Under the pieces are notes generated by a model. The model did not search any database. It worked only from the letters and a program-made list of their open reading frames with translations, and was not told the DNA's origin. Both the position numbers and the translations under genes were made by a program. This document shows, in pieces, positions 1-7,401 of a stretch of DNA of 39,784 nt. Origin of the DNA: an uncultured Oscillospiraceae bacterium (GTDB taxonomy: Bacteria > Bacillota > Clostridia > Oscillospirales > Oscillospiraceae). Each line of letters begins with the position of its first letter. The first letter of the stretch is position 1. The stretch spans positions 1 through 39,784 of the forward strand of contig CAKTRJ010000022.1 in NCBI GenBank assembly GCA_934597345.1, given 5' to 3'.

Positions 1-205
1 GTAACGGAACGTTGCAAAACGTTCCGTTACTATTGTCTCATGCCTGTCCATGCGCGGGGTGGTTTGACGGTTACGAATAAATCACTTTCAAGCTCGTTCT
101 GCTTGTCATCTTGACACCTCCTAATGTGACAGTAGCGGAACGTTGCAAAACGTTCCGTCATTATTGTCTCATGCCTCTCTATACGTGGTTGGGTTTGACA
201 TTCAC
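1..205. repeat. Two-copy hairpin repeat, 131-bp spacing
   Basis: A unit of about 74 bases occurs at 1-74 and again, diverged, at 132-205. Each begins with a palindrome with 10-13 bp arms and a GCAA loop (arms GTAACGGAACGTT / AACGTTCCGTTAC at 1-30; the same core at 134-159), continues with a shared TATTGTCTCATGCC, and ends in TTTGACggTtAC-like sequence (63-74 and 194-205). The 57 bases between the copies are unrelated. No protein gene is supported here; a 74-aa minus-strand frame across both copies has no clear ribosome binding site. It may be the tail of a mobile element that continues left of the window. Confidence 0.6.
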
Positions 206-222
206 CTTTGTTCAGCTTCTTG

Positions 223-275
223 CGGCAAAAAAGAACAGCGCAGCTTCCAGGCATTTACCTGGAAGCTGCGCTGTT
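223..275 (-). terminator. Strong leftward intrinsic terminator
   Basis: An 18-bp perfect inverted repeat (234-251 and 258-275, arm AACAGCGCAGCTTCCAGG) with a 6-base loop is followed, on the minus strand, by a run of six T. It is a textbook terminator for leftward transcription, but it sits at the 5' end of a rightward sortase fragment, so it probably came from other DNA joined here. The bases just after it (274-285, TTTGACGGTTAC) repeat 63-74 exactly. Confidence 0.6.
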
Positions 276-828
276 TGACGGTTACCTGCTAGAGGAGGCG
301 CGGTCCGTCATCGCGGACAACAGCGCCCCGCCGGACGCGCCGGAGGAACCGGAGCCGGAGGTGGTTTATGACTACGCGGGCGTGATCGCCATTCCCGCCA
401 TCGGCCGGGAGCTTCCGGTGATCGACCAGTGGAGCTATCCGGCGCTGAAAAAGGCTCCCTGCCGTCAGTACGGCTCAGCGGCGGGCGGCGATCTGGTGAT
501 CGCGGCCCATAACTACAAGAGCCATTTCGGCTATCTGGACCGGCTGCAAACTGGCGACGCAGTGACCTTCACCGACATGGAGGGCACAGTGTATGAGTAT
601 CTGGTGGCGGAGCTCCGCCAGCTGGAGCCGGAGAACGTGGAGGATGTCTCGCTGGTGTTTGATGACGCCTACCCGCTGGTGCTGTATACCTGCACACCCG
701 GCGGCAAGGCCCGCGTGGCGGTGTTCTGCCAGTGGGCCGACCCGGAGGCGCATACTGATCTGGCGGATGAGTACGAGCCTGCGGTGGACGAGGCGGAGCC
801 TGATATTTGGGAAGATATTCCGGAATAA
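274..828 (+). pseudogene. Sortase, 5'-truncated
   Basis: The frame encodes a recognisable sortase catalytic domain: a DYAGVIAIPAIG beta strand, a WSYPALKKAPCR segment, the catalytic His in VIAAHNYKSHFG, the catalytic Cys in LYTCTPGG and the Arg in KARVAVFC. Sortases are membrane-anchored cysteine transpeptidases that attach or assemble surface proteins. The N-terminal membrane anchor expected just before GYLLEEAR is missing. Instead the open frame runs back through a terminator hairpin to a TTG at 208 that has no ribosome binding site. The C-terminus carries an acidic tail (EYEPAVDEAEPDIWEDIPE). I read it as a remnant cut at its 5' end near 274-285. The open frame is otherwise intact, so expression from a non-canonical start cannot be excluded. 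Confidence 0.6.
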
Positions 829-851
829 GAGCAGACGGTTTATAAAGAAAT

Positions 852-881
852 CCCCGCTTGCCTGAACTTGGGCAAGCGGGG
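852..881. terminator. Bidirectional terminator hairpin
   Basis: Perfect 11-bp arms CCCCGCTTGCC / GGCAAGCGGGG with an 8-base loop. The minus-strand side is followed by a T-rich stretch (ATTTCTTTAT), so it could stop the leftward excisionase transcript as well as the sortase frame. Confidence 0.6.
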
Positions 882-911
882 GAGTTCCTTTCATCAGATA
901 TCTTCGCTTTT

Positions 912-952
912 CCTGTGAAGTGGGCCGGGATCATTCCAGCCCACTTCGCAGG
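912..952. other. Near-perfect 14-bp inverted repeat at excisionase 3' end
   Basis: Arms CCTGTGAAGTGGGC (912-925) and GCCCACTTCGCAGG (939-952) match except for one pair. The right arm lies inside the last codons of the excisionase gene. There is no T-run on either side, so a simple terminator is unlikely. It lies near the expected left end of the element and could be part of an attachment site, but nothing here proves that. Confidence 0.4.
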
Positions 953-1104
953 AATTCCTCCAGATACTGTCTACTGATCCTCCACTCCCGTCCAATCTTC
1001 ATCGCTGGAATCAGTTGCTGCGAAATCATTTTCCTTACATGCTGCTTCGTAGTCTTGAGCAGGGCTGCGGTCTCGGCTACGGTTAGAAGTTCAATTACGC
1101 CCAC
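931..1104 (-). CDS. Excisionase-family HTH protein
   Basis: A 57-aa protein with GTG start, missing from a pure ATG scan. It reads as an excisionase/MerR-like winged HTH (HTH_17 type): LLTVAETAALLKTTKQHVRK, then KIGREWRISRQYLEEFL, the usual helix-turn-helix plus wing. Such proteins bind near attachment sites and steer site-specific recombinases toward excision. The GTG overlaps the stop of the upstream 80-aa gene (TGGGCGTAA read in two frames), and AAAGGA lies about 9 bases before it, so the two are translationally coupled. The partner would be the serine recombinase at the other end of the element. Confidence 0.7.
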   Translation of the reverse strand: MGVIELLTVAETAALLKTTKQHVRKMISQQLIPAMKIGREWRISRQYLEEFLRSGLE

Positions 1105-1337
1105 GGATCGTCGTCCTTTCTCGTAGCCATGCTCTTTTCCTCTTTGTACAAGAAGTTATGTAACCGACGCAGGTCGTGGCAGGTCAATCCCCAGTCGCCG
1201 GTTTCATTACGGCTAGGCTTGGCGCCGTACTTTTCGCAGCTTTTTCTCAGGTTCTCTTTGTCCATTTTCAGCAGACGGCACACCTCCTTGATACTGTAAA
1301 ACTCATCCAGGTCCGCATACGAGATGTATTGAATCAT
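1095..1337 (-). CDS. Small HTH protein of the mobile element
   Basis: An 80-aa protein with an AGGAGG site 8 bases before the ATG. The segment FYSIKEVCRLLKMDKENLRKSCEKYG looks like a MerR/excisionase-type helix-turn-helix. It is followed by a short linker (NETGDWGLTCHDLRRLHNFLY) resembling the wing and third helix, then a charged tail. It overlaps the excisionase by 10 bases. It may act as a second DNA-binding directionality or control factor. The function is inferred only from fold-like pattern and position. Confidence 0.6.
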   Translation of the reverse strand: MIQYISYADLDEFYSIKEVCRLLKMDKENLRKSCEKYGAKPSRNETGDWGLTCHDLRRLHNFLYKEEKSMATRKDDDPWA

Positions 1338-1467
1338 AATCTAATCCTCCTTTGGCGTGAGATAAAATGATTTAAAATTGTGCATAGAAATCGATATCCT
1401 TTGGCACAGCTCACGCTTCATTATATTATTGTTAGCTAATTCGTTTTATAATTTGCCAAATATCGTC
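1338..1467 (-). promoter_or_regulatory. Promoter/leader of the small HTH-excisionase pair
   Basis: On the minus strand a TATAAT -10 box lies at 1420-1425; no good -35 is visible. Between it and the start codon, 7-bp arms GCGTGAG and CTCACGC (1410-1416 and 1355-1361) enclose about 50 bases, and CCTTTGG is repeated at 1349-1355 and 1398-1404. The right arm is next to the AGGAGG ribosome binding site, so a folded leader could mask it. Confidence 0.35.
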
Positions 1468-2592
1468 TTACTTATACCAGACCCGCACGCTCCTGTGAGC
1501 TATTCTCTCTAACAAAACGGAAACACCCATCATGGATTCGGCGCAAAAATTTTTCCTCAGTGGCACTGGACTGACGCCGAGCCTTACAAACTGCGCCAAG
1601 ACCGCTTCTGTGTCATAGCCTTCTTTTTCAATTTTCTTGATTCCTTTCTCCAATGTTTTCACCCGTACCATCGTCTTAACAATCCACACCATTCCATCTC
1701 TCAACTCTGTATCTGCCTCTGTATAAATCAAGCTTATAAGCCGGTCTGGCTGCATGAACTTTTCATCTGGATATGCTCGTCCAAAACAGCGCGTAACAAC
1801 CTTTTCGCTCTGTGCGACATAATGGCGCAGCAAGCTCGCCACACTACCTGTACCCAGTTTTTTCTCTGCCTTCGATATTCGCTCTCTCAGCTCGTGTACC
1901 TCAAACCTCAATACCCCTTTAGGTAGTTTTTCTTCGTCTAGCAGCAATCCGTTTTCCACAATTTGGTACGTTTTATCATAGACCACCAGCTCACGTGTTT
2001 TGTGCTTTAAGGTGATGTGGTGTTTGTTATACTTGTTGGCAGCCCTCTTGTCCTCACTCTTGAACACGGCTCTTTCATATTTGGGCGGTGCTGGCAGCTT
2101 TCGTGTAACCCGCAACAATTCTTTGAATAATGCCGTAGAATCGCACTGAATATTTACGCACAGATCAACTCTGGAAAGCTGATAGGCATCCAGCGCACAT
2201 GGCAGCCCCGAGTCTTTCAGCATCGCAAAGAACATCTTAGAAACATTTTGTACACTCTCCTCAGTTGGAGGAAGGATGCCCAGATATGAGGAGTCTGGAT
2301 CGATTAGCTTTCGTGGATTCACTGCAACCCGTAGATAACACGTTGAGATCTGGCCATGTACATCTTTCTCCAGACTAATTCTCAACCCATTTCGCTGAAA
2401 GCAGCGGCATCGAAAGCGCTCGCCCTCCCCCTGCCAATCCCTATCCTGATACATCTCTCCCCGAGGACATCGGCAATACAGTCTGTCTCGCATTTTTTTG
2501 TAGTCTTGATTTGTCAGCTTTTTACTTATTTCAAAGGTGTGGATCGAGAATTTATCAGGCTCCAGCTTAAACATTCCGGATTTCTTTTTCAT
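1468..2592 (-). CDS. Putative replication initiator-like protein
   Basis: A 374-aa soluble, basic protein with a GGAGG site 7 bases before the ATG. Motifs resemble plasmid/phage replication initiators of the II/X (filamentous phage gene II) and Rep_trans kinds: a core strand YQLSRVDLCVNI near residue 135-145, a basic stretch KYNKHHITLKHKTRELVVYDK, and RFEVHELRERISK around residue 225. A Cys-rich N-terminal part (YCRCPRGEMYQ, FRCRCFQRNG) is unusual. I could not locate an HUH motif or assign the catalytic tyrosine, so the family call rests on pattern only. If right, it would let the excised circle replicate or be mobilised. Confidence 0.45.
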   Translation of the reverse strand: MKKKSGMFKLEPDKFSIHTFEISKKLTNQDYKKMRDRLYCRCPRGEMYQDRDWQGEGERFRCRCFQRNGLRISLEKDVHGQISTCYLRVAVNPRKLIDPDSSYLGILPPTEESVQNVSKMFFAMLKDSGLPCALDAYQLSRVDLCVNIQCDSTALFKELLRVTRKLPAPPKYERAVFKSEDKRAANKYNKHHITLKHKTRELVVYDKTYQIVENGLLLDEEKLPKGVLRFEVHELRERISKAEKKLGTGSVASLLRHYVAQSEKVVTRCFGRAYPDEKFMQPDRLISLIYTEADTELRDGMVWIVKTMVRVKTLEKGIKKIEKEGYDTEAVLAQFVRLGVSPVPLRKNFCAESMMGVSVLLERIAHRSVRVWYK

Positions 2593-2696
2593 TGTTTTAC
2601 CTCCAAAAACTATATCACCTTTTTACCGTTAAACCAGTTTGTAGTGCGGTTATCGTATTTTTTGCTCTATATTTTCTTTTTATCAATAGACGCTTA

Positions 2697-2732
2697 CAAA
2701 AAAGAACAGCACCAAATGATTTCACTTGGTGC
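2697..2732 (-). terminator. Terminator after the SHOCT-like gene
   Basis: On the minus strand, arms GCACCAAGTGA and TCATTTGGTGC form an 11-bp stem with one G-T pair that begins in the stop region of the small gene. A T-rich tail (TTCTTTTTT) follows. The 100 bases between this and the next gene (2593-2696) are very A+T rich and probably hold its promoter, but no clear pair of boxes was found. Confidence 0.6.
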
Positions 2733-2889
2733 CGCCTTTCTCTAGTTCTCTTGTTTTCCTTTCAATCGCAAGCCGCATCTGCCTAAATTCTGCCTCGGTG
2801 ATCGCACCCTGCTCCAGCAGCAGTTGATTGAACCACATCAACATCCCCCAGCGATACGCCTCACCTCGTGTCTGTATATACCTCGCCAT
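2722..2889 (-). CDS. Small SHOCT-like protein
   Basis: A 55-aa protein whose C-terminal half (LLLEQGAITEAEFRQMRLAIERK) fits the SHOCT-like short helical motif: a helix, G-x-I-T, then E-F and a second helix. Small SHOCT-like proteins recur in Clostridia mobile elements carrying serine recombinases; their role is unknown. The start chosen has a strong AAGGAGG 8 bases upstream. An upstream in-frame ATG at 2922 would add 11 residues (MIREYEKEAKR) but has no proper ribosome binding site. Aromatic residues (YRWGMLMWFNQ) dominate the first half. Confidence 0.55.
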   Translation of the reverse strand: MARYIQTRGEAYRWGMLMWFNQLLLEQGAITEAEFRQMRLAIERKTRELEKGGTK

Positions 2890-2958
2890 ACGCTTGGCCT
2901 CCTTCTCATATTCACGAATCATCTCGATGACCGTGTATATGCTTGTCGGTCAATGCTT

Positions 2959-3006
2959 CAAAAGAAATGACCCCCACGGCAATCTTTTCCGCAGAGGTCA
3001 TTTTTT
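2959..3006. terminator. Terminator after unknown gene pair
   Basis: Arms AAATGACC (2965-2972) and GGTCATTT (2996-3003) with a weakly pairing interior. T-runs follow on both strands (TTTTTT on plus, CTTTTG on minus). It follows the stop of the minus-strand gene that ends at 3009. Confidence 0.5.
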
Positions 3007-3008
3007 AT

Positions 3009-3890
3009 TCAGTTCTGTGACGCCATTAGCATGGTCAGCTCCAGCAGGACATTCTGTGCCGTCTTTGGCAACCATGCCAGTTTTTCAATGGATAATACCA
3101 GCGTTGCGCAGAGTCTGCTTTCCCCATCGACTGGCAGGCGAACGTTTTTGCTCTTGCCTATCAGATAATCTGGTTGTTGTTCCCTCACCGTCTTGATGAC
3201 CGTGCGCCAGTCACATTCAAGCGGCATAAGCATCGGCGCTGCCTCAGTCAGCACATCCTCGCGAATCTGCAACGTTGGCACTCGGTAGCGATGGCCATCC
3301 TTTCCTGTCATTTGGAATCCCCGCACGTAGCCCCAAACGTCAGTACCGTTCACTTTTTCCGTTGGGCACTCCCCTTTGGCCGCAACTGCCATAAAGTGTT
3401 CGCAATTTTCAGATGTAACCATTGCGGTCAACAACTCTCTGAACAGCTTCTGACTGTCCGCCTCGTGGTTCAAATGGTGCTTGGGGTCATCCACGGGAAG
3501 GTTGTCCACAGGTGCTGGGTATACTGATGGTAGGAGAGCATGCCGCCATCCGTTCAGAGTAGTCTGGCCTTCATCCCCCTCCCAAAATCCCAGCATATCC
3601 ATATATGCTTTCAGTTCCTCAAGGACAACGATCTGTGTCTCCAGCCAAAGGCGCTGCAAGCCCCGATACTTGAGTGTTCCTCTTCTTCGGTTGTGCTCAT
3701 CGATCCTTCGATTTGCGTTCTGAAGCTGTTTCTTAATTCCACCGCTTATTGTCAGTTTTGCCTCATTTTTGATTTTTGTATACAACCAAACCAAGAATCC
3801 TTGAATCAACGCATGCACTGCGGCAGTATTCCATCCATCCGAAGACCCTACTCGTGCCAAAATTTTTCCGTCTATATGAATAGGAGACAT
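3009..3890 (-). CDS. Unrecognised mobile-element protein (second of pair)
   Basis: A 293-aa protein that I do not recognise. It has no signal peptide and no clear membrane segment. A basic middle part (IKKQLQNANRRIDEHNRRRGTLKYRGLQRLW, about residues 50-85) suggests a helical, possibly nucleic-acid- or partner-binding region. The C-terminal half contains a mixed region around GYVRGFQMTGKDGHRYRVPTLQ. The start is the ATG at 3890, since the TTG just before it has no advantage; an AGGTGG lies rather far upstream, so translation is probably coupled to the preceding gene, which ends 17 bases away. The two genes form one unit that ends in a terminator, divergent from the recombinase. They are candidate cargo genes. 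Confidence 0.6.
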   Translation of the reverse strand: MSPIHIDGKILARVGSSDGWNTAAVHALIQGFLVWLYTKIKNEAKLTISGGIKKQLQNANRRIDEHNRRRGTLKYRGLQRLWLETQIVVLEELKAYMDMLGFWEGDEGQTTLNGWRHALLPSVYPAPVDNLPVDDPKHHLNHEADSQKLFRELLTAMVTSENCEHFMAVAAKGECPTEKVNGTDVWGYVRGFQMTGKDGHRYRVPTLQIREDVLTEAAPMLMPLECDWRTVIKTVREQQPDYLIGKSKNVRLPVDGESRLCATLVLSIEKLAWLPKTAQNVLLELTMLMASQN

Positions 3891-3907
3891 CAAATCACAT
3901 TTGCCAC

Positions 3908-4645
3908 CTACTTGAATAGTTGTGCCCAGCGATTTCTACGCACAAAGTTCCTTATATCAGGGGCGCGAAAAAACGCCGTGTGAATCCCGACTGCAGTGTC
4001 TCGGTATTTTGCTTCTAGCCTTTCATTAAAAAACAGTTCGTGTTCATCTTTGCTCCGCTTGCCTGTACAGACCAGCGCATAGGCGCAGTCAACAATATGG
4101 CTCTCATTGCCGTTTTTAGGAAGGAACGGTGGCATCAGGTTAAATACGTCGCCCTTTTTCACTTTGGCGTCTAACGGTACTGCCGTATTCAGCACAATCG
4201 ACTCCATAACCAGCCGAAGGGCATCTGCCGCGCCATCCGCCGGAGAACATACAAGCCGAGGGGCTGTCATATAAGAAACCGGCTCGCTATAGCTAAGAAA
4301 CTCTTCTTCTGTGAGCTTCCTAAGCAAATGCCCCACAAGCGTTGCACTGAGGATTTCTATCAGTGTGCGTCGGCTATCCTCATCAGCTCCGCAGCTATCA
4401 AGCATCTTTAACAATTCGTTGCAGCGTTTTTTGTCTTCTAGAACGGAGGCTGCCCTTTCATTTTTGTGCCTGGCTGTGTATCCAAGATTCACTTTAATGT
4501 TCCCGGCATTAATATCAAACTCTCTGTCGTGCGATTTAGATCTGTTTTTCAGGCCACGTAAAAAGTGCCACAGTTCCTCCTCGTTGGCAAAATACTTGAT
4601 TTCCGCCCCAGCCTTATCCCCTTCGCTCCACTGATAAAAGAACAC
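3908..4645 (-). CDS. Unrecognised mobile-element protein with upstream in-frame amber
   Basis: A 245-aa frame from GTG at 4645, of no recognised family. It is soluble and helix-rich, with RTLIEILSATLVGHLLRKLTEEEF near the middle and a C-terminal segment FFNERLEAKYRDTAVGIHTAFFRAPDIRNF. The better translation start is an ATG at 4720 preceded by GGAGG, which opens the same reading frame but meets TAG after 13 codons (4679-4681). Reading through would add MEKKQSKAKGETI and GRAFDYDDGSR before VFFYQW. So the gene either lost its normal start to a nonsense mutation and now uses the GTG (AGTAGG just upstream), or the TAG is read through. It is first in a two-gene unit with the gene ending at 3009. 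Confidence 0.55.
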   Translation of the reverse strand: MFFYQWSEGDKAGAEIKYFANEEELWHFLRGLKNRSKSHDREFDINAGNIKVNLGYTARHKNERAASVLEDKKRCNELLKMLDSCGADEDSRRTLIEILSATLVGHLLRKLTEEEFLSYSEPVSYMTAPRLVCSPADGAADALRLVMESIVLNTAVPLDAKVKKGDVFNLMPPFLPKNGNESHIVDCAYALVCTGKRSKDEHELFFNERLEAKYRDTAVGIHTAFFRAPDIRNFVRRNRWAQLFK

Positions 4646-4906
4646 CCTACTGCCGTCATCATAGTCAAATGCCCTGCCCTATATAGTTTCTCCTTTCGCC
4701 TTCGACTGCTTTTTTTCCATACTGACCTCCGATCCAATCATATTACTGACATGTTCATAGCTTTTTCAAAAAGAAATATCCCTTGGATTTTCATAGAAAA
4801 GCAAAAGAGTTGTGTTGTATAAATCTCAATTACAATAATTTTGAAAAATTACAAAAACATAATAACACAATAACATATAAAAATCCGGGATTTTCTTCTT
4901 CTTTAC

Positions 4907-4935
4907 TTGCTTTCTCTCGCTTTGTTTGCTACAAT
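4907..4935 (+). promoter_or_regulatory. Sigma-A promoter of the serine recombinase
   Basis: TTGCTT at 4907-4912, 17 bases, TACAAT at 4930-4935, 40 bases before the recombinase start. The stretch 4740-4906 is A+T rich, holds no gene and separates the divergent transcription units. The minus-strand promoter of the unknown gene pair should lie here too. Confidence 0.65.
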
Positions 4936-4974
4936 ATAGAACATGATATTACGAACTCATTATGAGGTGCGGTT

Positions 4975-6711
4975 ATGGACATTCATGACATCCGGCAGCA
5001 GCTACGGACAAAGAGCCTATACGATATCCCCCTGCGGGTGACTTACTACGCCCGTGTGTCCTCCGAGTCTGACGAGCAGTTGAACTCGCTGGGCAATCAA
5101 ATTCAATACTACGAGGACTTCATCCGCCGGAACGCCGCATGGACGTTTGTCCCCGGCTACATTGATGAGGGCCTGTCCGGCATCTCCACCAAGTGCCGCG
5201 AGAACTTCAACCGCATGATCGACGACGCGGCGGAGGATACCTTTGATCTTATCATCACCAAGGAGATCTCCCGTTTTGCCCGCAATACGCTGGACTCCAT
5301 CCAGTTCACCCGGCAGCTTCTTGGCTGCGGCGTAGGCGTATTCTTCCAGAACGACAACATCAACACCTTTGACGAGGACTCCGAACTGCGGCTGTCCATC
5401 ATGTCCTCCATCGCCCAGGATGAGCTGCGCAAGCTCAGCAGCCGCGTGAAATTCGGTCATCAGCAGGCCATCAAGAACAATGTGGTGCTGGGCAACAGCC
5501 GTATCTTCGGCTACCGCAAGGAGAACCGCCGCCTTGTTATTGACGAGGAGCAGGCCCCCATGGTACGGGAGCTGTTTGAGCTGTACGCCACAGACCAATA
5601 CTCCATGAAACAGATCGAAGCCCTCTTCTGGGAGAAGGGCTATCGCAATCTCAACGGCAAGAAGATCGCCCACACCACCATGTCCAATATGATCTCCAAC
5701 CCCAAATACAAGGGCTACTATGTAGGCAACAAGGTCAAGGTGGTGGACATGTTCACCAAGAAGCAGAAGTTTCTGCCGCCGGAGGAGTGGGTCATGTTCA
5801 AGGACGAGACGGGTGAGATCGTGCCCGCCATCGTATCCGAGGAGCTGTGGGATCAGGCCAATGCCATTCTCCGCCGCCGCAGCGATGACGTAAAGAACCG
5901 GCAGGGCGTCTGCAACCACGCCAATCTGCTGACCGGCAAGCTCTTCTGCACCTGCTGCGGCACCGCCTATTACCGCCGGGAGTCTCAAGACAGGCAGGGG
6001 CACAAAAACAGCAAATGGGTCTGCTCCGGCAAGATCAAAAACGGCGCGGACTCCTGCGCTTCCTTCCCCATCTACGAGGACGAGATCAAGCCCCTACTGC
6101 TGGACGTGTTCCGCGACACGGAGGCCAGCGCAGAGGCCCTGATCGAAGAGTATGTGGAGATGTACCGCGCCTTGGATCGCGGCGGCAGGTTGGGCTCTCA
6201 GATCGCCGCGCTGCATAAGAAATTGGCTACCGTGGAGCAGAAGCGCATGAAGCTGCTGACCTTCAACGCTCAGGGCAAGCTGGACGACGCGGACTTCCTC
6301 GCCATGAACAAGCAGTGTTCCGCGGAAGCCAAGACGCTGCAAGCTCAACTGGACGAGCTGACCGCCCAGCAAGAGTCCGCCGGAAATATGAAGCAGCAGC
6401 TTGACACCATTCGCACCGTTCTGCGCAATGCCCAGAAGGACGCCGCCAAGGGCGTCATCACCAAGGAGTTCGTGGCCCGCTATATTGACAAGATATTCGT
6501 CACACCGGAGGAGGACGGTTCCCTCCGCCTAGACATCAAGATCTTCACCGGCGAGAGCTGCGAAAAGCACCTGCAAAACCTGCGGCGTCAGGCATCAGCG
6601 CAAACCGTTGTGCCGCAAGCGGTTGCGGCGTTTTCACCATCTGACGATCCCGAAGTTTCTACGGGTCACACGTTCAAGAAGATGATCGAGTCCTACGAGA
6701 AGAACCTGTAA
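4975..6711 (+). CDS. Large serine recombinase (element integrase)
   Basis: A 578-aa site-specific recombinase that would integrate and excise the element. Domains in order: resolvase/invertase catalytic domain (about residues 20-165), with the nucleophilic serine in YARVSSESDEQ and the arginine-rich EISRFARNT; a recombinase domain (about 180-290, IFGYRKENRR onward); a zinc ribbon with CTCCGTAYYRR and VCSGKIKNGADSC (about 325-365); and a coiled-coil region (about 400-480) that in this class controls synapsis. Length is normal for the family. GAGGTG precedes the ATG. Its codon use is GC-rich like the host and unlike the A+T-rich genes beside it. It is followed by its own terminator. Confidence 0.93.
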   Translation: MDIHDIRQQLRTKSLYDIPLRVTYYARVSSESDEQLNSLGNQIQYYEDFIRRNAAWTFVPGYIDEGLSGISTKCRENFNRMIDDAAEDTFDLIITKEISRFARNTLDSIQFTRQLLGCGVGVFFQNDNINTFDEDSELRLSIMSSIAQDELRKLSSRVKFGHQQAIKNNVVLGNSRIFGYRKENRRLVIDEEQAPMVRELFELYATDQYSMKQIEALFWEKGYRNLNGKKIAHTTMSNMISNPKYKGYYVGNKVKVVDMFTKKQKFLPPEEWVMFKDETGEIVPAIVSEELWDQANAILRRRSDDVKNRQGVCNHANLLTGKLFCTCCGTAYYRRESQDRQGHKNSKWVCSGKIKNGADSCASFPIYEDEIKPLLLDVFRDTEASAEALIEEYVEMYRALDRGGRLGSQIAALHKKLATVEQKRMKLLTFNAQGKLDDADFLAMNKQCSAEAKTLQAQLDELTAQQESAGNMKQQLDTIRTVLRNAQKDAAKGVITKEFVARYIDKIFVTPEEDGSLRLDIKIFTGESCEKHLQNLRRQASAQTVVPQAVAAFSPSDDPEVSTGHTFKKMIESYEKNL

Positions 6712-6743
6712 ATTCCCCGGAGTTTACCAAGATCTTTTCTGAT

Positions 6744-6779
6744 AAAAAGAGCGGCGAAGGAGATTTCGCTGCTCTTTTT
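6744..6779 (+). terminator. Terminator of the serine recombinase
   Basis: 15-bp arms AAAAAGAGCGGCGAA / TTCGCTGCTCTTTTT with a single G-T pair, 6-base loop and terminal T-run, 32 bases after the stop codon. Confidence 0.85.
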
Positions 6780-6800
6780 CTATGCAGGCGCGGGAAAATG

Positions 6801-6809
6801 TGCTATACT
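6801..6809 (+). promoter_or_regulatory. Extended -10 promoter
   Basis: TGC followed by TATACT at 6804-6809, an extended -10 element. The -35 region is poor. It lies 31 bases before the DUF5662 start. Confidence 0.5.
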
Positions 6810-6840
6810 GGTGGCACACCCTTTCAAAGGAGGCCGCGCC

Positions 6841-7401
6841 ATGCACCTTTTCGACCATCTGCACACTGTGAACACCCATCGCCGTCTGGTGCGGCACTAC
6901 TGCCTGAAGCTGGGACTGGTCTGGCAGGGCCTGACTCACGACCTGAGCAAATACAGCCCCACGGAGTTCTGGCGCAGCGTGAAATACTATCAGGGTTACC
7001 GCAGCCCCAACGACGCCGAGCGCATCGCCAACGGCGTCAGCCTGTCGTGGCTCCACCACAAGGGCCGCAACCGCCACCATTTCGAGTACTGGATCGACTA
7101 CTGCCTCCGGGAGGACGGCAGCGTATACATCGGCGGGTGCAAGATGCCCAAGAAATATGTGGCCGAGATGTTCTGCGACCGCATCGCCGCCTGCCGGGTC
7201 TATCAGAAGGAGAAATATACCGACGCCTCGCCGTGGGAGTACTATCAGCGCAGCAAGGACACCAAGCACACCGACGCCGGGCGCTATATACACGCCGACA
7301 CGGCGGCGCTGCTGGACCGGTGGCTGCTGATGCTGAAGGAGCAGGGCGAGGACGCTGCCTTTGCCCAGATCAAAAAGGAGCTGCAAGACCCCAGGTATTA
7401 A
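6841..7401 (+). CDS. DUF5662 family protein
   Basis: A 186-aa protein matching the DUF5662 pattern: conserved His at the start (HLHTVNTHRRLVRHYC), GLTHDLSKYSPTEFW (an HD-SK motif), and SLSWLHHKGRNRHHFEYWID, a His-rich set that suggests metal binding. The family is widespread in gut Clostridia; its function is not established. The start at 6841 has AAAGGAGG 7 bases upstream; an upstream in-frame GTG is not needed. It stands alone between the mobile element and the glycogen operon, with its own promoter and a shared terminator. Confidence 0.8.
   Translation: MHLFDHLHTVNTHRRLVRHYCLKLGLVWQGLTHDLSKYSPTEFWRSVKYYQGYRSPNDAERIANGVSLSWLHHKGRNRHHFEYWIDYCLREDGSVYIGGCKMPKKYVAEMFCDRIAACRVYQKEKYTDASPWEYYQRSKDTKHTDAGRYIHADTAALLDRWLLMLKEQGEDAAFAQIKKELQDPRY

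Larger units (their letters stand above)
852..6779. mobile_element. Integrative element with serine recombinase
   Basis: A large serine recombinase at one end, an excisionase-type HTH gene at the other, a replication-initiator-like protein and several genes without known function form a typical small integrative/mobilizable element. The stretch from about 1340 to 4970 is clearly richer in A+T than the flanking chromosome. No relaxase, coupling protein or conjugation gene is visible, so it would depend on a helper or on excision and replication alone. Exact ends were not found: large serine recombinases recombine at a short core, and no convincing attL/attR pair was seen. The limits given are the terminators outside the outermost element genes. 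Confidence 0.6.

Noticed and set aside
1..205. Possible CRISPR array
   Set aside because: Only two diverged units with one 57-base spacer, and no cas genes; the unit is a hairpin repeat.
829..930. attL candidate sharing GGAGTT with the sequence after the recombinase (6719-6724)
   Set aside because: Six shared bases are expected by chance; no longer match was found between the two ends.
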